Of a stretch of 64,000 nucleotides of DNA, positions 62,506 to 64,000 are shown piece after piece. The number at the start of each line of letters is the position of its first letter. The stretch's first letter is position 1. The DNA lies in contig JADWOT020000010.1 of NCBI GenBank assembly GCA_036345935.2, forward strand, positions 88,943 to 152,942. The letters are read 5' to 3'. The DNA is from Taenia hydatigena. Lineage: Eukaryota > Platyhelminthes > Cestoda > Cyclophyllidea > Taeniidae. Under the pieces are notes generated by a model that ran no database searches, was not told the origin of the DNA, and was given only the letters and a program-made list of their open reading frames with translations. Both the position numbers and the translations under genes were made by a program.

Positions 62506-62992
62506 CTACTCTGTCTCTTGCATTCGATAAAACGCTTGCAACGCCAAAACCCAACAATGGCAATAGATTGACAGGCATGTATTTATACGCATGTGTATAG
62601 TAATCCATAATAAACACTAAAATATATTTCTTAAAAAGAGAAATGACTATGATCATACAATATCGCTCACCCAAGGCCTAACTTGATTGTTTGAACTAGG
62701 TCAGCCAGGTTTCCCGAATGTTAATTTCGTTGGATTTAGCGTGACAGCGCGGTCAAGGATTCAATTCAAATCCTTGGCAAACACCATAAGACATTCGAGA
62801 CCAAAGGTGAGGTATGTGGTTTTGAGCGCGTATAATTTCTAGGTGCATTGATGGTTGCACTACTTTGTTTGTTCTGACTACCGGTTTCAGACACTTGGGT
62901 GGCCACACTGCCCCAGTTGGGTGGACTGGCCCCCAAGCCATGCTTACAGCCCCGTTCTATCTGCTTGCTGAATATGCATATTTTGCTTAAGT
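62506..62992. other. No confident gene
   Basis: A fragment near 62755-62785 vaguely resembles the T-arm of a tRNA (AATTCAAATCC) but does not fold into a tRNA by eye. Confidence 0.35.
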
Positions 62993-62996
62993 ACTA

Positions 62997-63171
62997 TGTA
63001 GCGTCTTGAGGCTCCTTTAAGGCAAAGTGGCAGGGTAGAATACATACATTCACTGGAATGAGAGAAAAAGGCTGCTGGCATGACTCGGAGGCCAGCCCAC
63101 GCAGCTAGGGCAGTACGACCACCTCTGTGACCTTGACAGAAACCGGCAGTTCTAACAAACAAAGTACTACA
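62997..63171 (-). repeat. 3' LTR (175 bp) of the short retroelement
   Basis: It begins TGTAG and ends CTACA on the + strand. It lacks a 10-bp AAGAAGGC-type segment that the other LTR has near its start, and differs at several more positions, so the insertion is not recent. Confidence 0.85.
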
Positions 63172-63683
63172 TTGCCCATCTCCTCTTTCGAGCGTCGTCC
63201 CCGACGCGTCCCTCGGTACATCCCCCGCGTTAGCCATCACAACTTACTCGGTGCTGCAAGAAGCACCCACGAGCTAACTATGCCAGTCGCCGTCATTCGA
63301 CGCGATTGAGGCGATGCTTGACACCAACGTCAGTGATCTCTCTTGACAGTGCAGTGCACCTTGAGCTTCGTCCAGCTTGGAAACAAAATTAGGAATAAGT
63401 GGTTCTGCCGACCGTCAGTATGTCCGTAGGGAGGCGTTAGCACGCCGATCTCCTTAAGCAAGCATATTAGGGGTAATCTTTGGGACGAAACTTTCCAGGT
63501 GGTCCATGGCTAGTATCGCTTCAGTTGTTGATAGCTTCCTTGTAGAACGCGGAGAAGGGGTAGATGCTGGAGGTGGACGTCGTTTTTGGGCCGTCCGTAG
63601 CACACGCACTTCTTTCGCACCGCAGCAACATGCCGCAGGCGGTAGAGATCGAAATGAAAACCCTATAGAGTCGGGTCCGCTTT

Positions 63684-63695
63684 CCGCTGCCACCA
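63684..63695 (-). promoter_or_regulatory. Primer-binding site, tRNA-Leu type
   Basis: Twelve bases are identical to the acceptor end of tRNA-Leu (…CCGCTGCCA-CCA), placed one base inside the upstream LTR. Confidence 0.8.
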
Positions 63696-63696
63696 A

Positions 63697-63881
63697 TGTA
63701 GCGTCGCGAAGCTCCCTTAAGGCAAAAGAAGGCAAAGTGGCAGGGTGGAATACATATATTCACCGGACAGAGGAAAATAGGCCGCTGGCATGGCTCGGAG
63801 GCCAGCCCACGCATCTGGGGCAGTACGACCACCTCTGTGACCTTGATAGAAACCGGCAGTTCTAACAAACAAAGTACTACA
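63697..63881 (-). repeat. 5' LTR (185 bp) of the short retroelement
   Basis: TGTAG…CTACA termini; partner of 62997-63171 and of the solo LTR at 22539-22728. Confidence 0.85.
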
Positions 63882-64000
63882 ACTAAGTCTTGTTTTGCCA
63901 TCAAGGAAGGCTCGGCTTGCAGCAGTACCTATATACATTAAGGTGACTAATAGTAAATCGTCACTTTTGTGAGGTTATTATTGAAAATGTGTCCAACTTG

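Larger units (their letters stand above)
62993..63885 (-). mobile_element. Non-autonomous LTR retroelement with 4-bp target duplication
   Basis: Two LTRs (62997-63171 and 63697-63881) enclose 525 bp, with ACTA on both outer sides (62993-62996 and 63882-63885). Orientation is minus. The 12 bases 63684-63695 equal the 3' end of tRNA-Leu including CCA (CCGCTGCCACCA), so the minus strand shows TGGTGGCAGCGG one base after the upstream LTR, a primer-binding site. The minus strand just before the downstream LTR is purine-rich (AAAGAGGAGATGGG, 63188-63175), a polypurine tract. The interior has a short frame ending MDHLESFVPKITPNM but no protease, polymerase or integrase. It is structurally complete yet depends on another element's proteins. 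Ty3/gypsy affinity is inferred from the 4-bp duplication and tRNA-Leu primer. Confidence 0.85.

Noticed and set aside
62755..62790. tRNA-like or SINE-like T-arm
   Set aside because: No acceptor stem, D-arm or anticodon arm can be drawn around it.
1..64000. CRISPR arrays, operons, ribosome-binding sites, rRNA
   Set aside because: The spliced genes and retroelements show this is animal DNA. No short direct-repeat/spacer array or rRNA segment was seen.

Overview
The window reads as metazoan genomic DNA. The only clear multi-exon gene is the 3' half of a receptor-type guanylate cyclase, a family characteristic of animals. Introns of about 40 nt (41 and 43 nt in the cyclase, 40 nt in a DNase I-like gene) next to longer introns, Ty3/gypsy debris, and a gene assembled from small phase-symmetric exons suggest a parasitic flatworm, perhaps a tapeworm. 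That assignment is an inference, not a demonstration. Gene density is low and repeats dominate. At this base composition open frames of 100-140 codons arise by chance, so most long ORFs were not called.

Layout. 1.5-4.3 kb: kinase-homology and cyclase exons of a guanylate cyclase, + strand, with an in-frame stop inside the catalytic domain. 8.25 kb: a 100-N scaffold gap. 10.0-12.1 kb: a dispersed repeat with a second copy, same orientation, at 60.6-62.5 kb. 15.0-17.0 kb and 27.8-29.9 kb: mirror-image copies of a composite repeat made of an approximately 0.9-kb block plus arrays of a unit of about 178 bp; another array abuts at 29.9-30.4 kb. 17.0-17.8 kb: a decayed Ty3/gypsy RT/RNase H fragment, minus strand. 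20.75-21.04 kb: an isolated leucine-rich-repeat exon, minus strand. 22.5 kb: a solo LTR with a 4-bp target duplication. 24.0-26.8 kb: a proposed nine-exon gene of unknown function, + strand. 31.7-33.35 kb and 41.5-43.2 kb: an inverted duplication whose inner 765 bp is almost identical while its outer part is diverged. 35.2 kb: a gypsy protease relic. 44.8-45.1 kb: signal peptide and first two exons of a DNase I-like secreted nuclease, apparently incomplete downstream. 46-59 kb: AT-rich, with a diverged 2-kb-offset direct duplication and no confident gene. 59.4-60.1 kb: gypsy gag-protease relic. 63.0-63.9 kb: a short LTR retroelement with PBS, PPT and target duplication but no polymerase.

The genes do not form a pathway. 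The strongest stories are the possibly broken cyclase, the structurally complete non-autonomous LTR element with its solo LTR, the mosaic-identity inverted duplication, and the mirrored satellite/retroelement composite. The unidentified 24.0-26.8 kb gene is the best candidate for something undescribed. It has mostly phase-1, multiple-of-three exons and three micro-exons, which recalls the micro-exon genes known from schistosomes.
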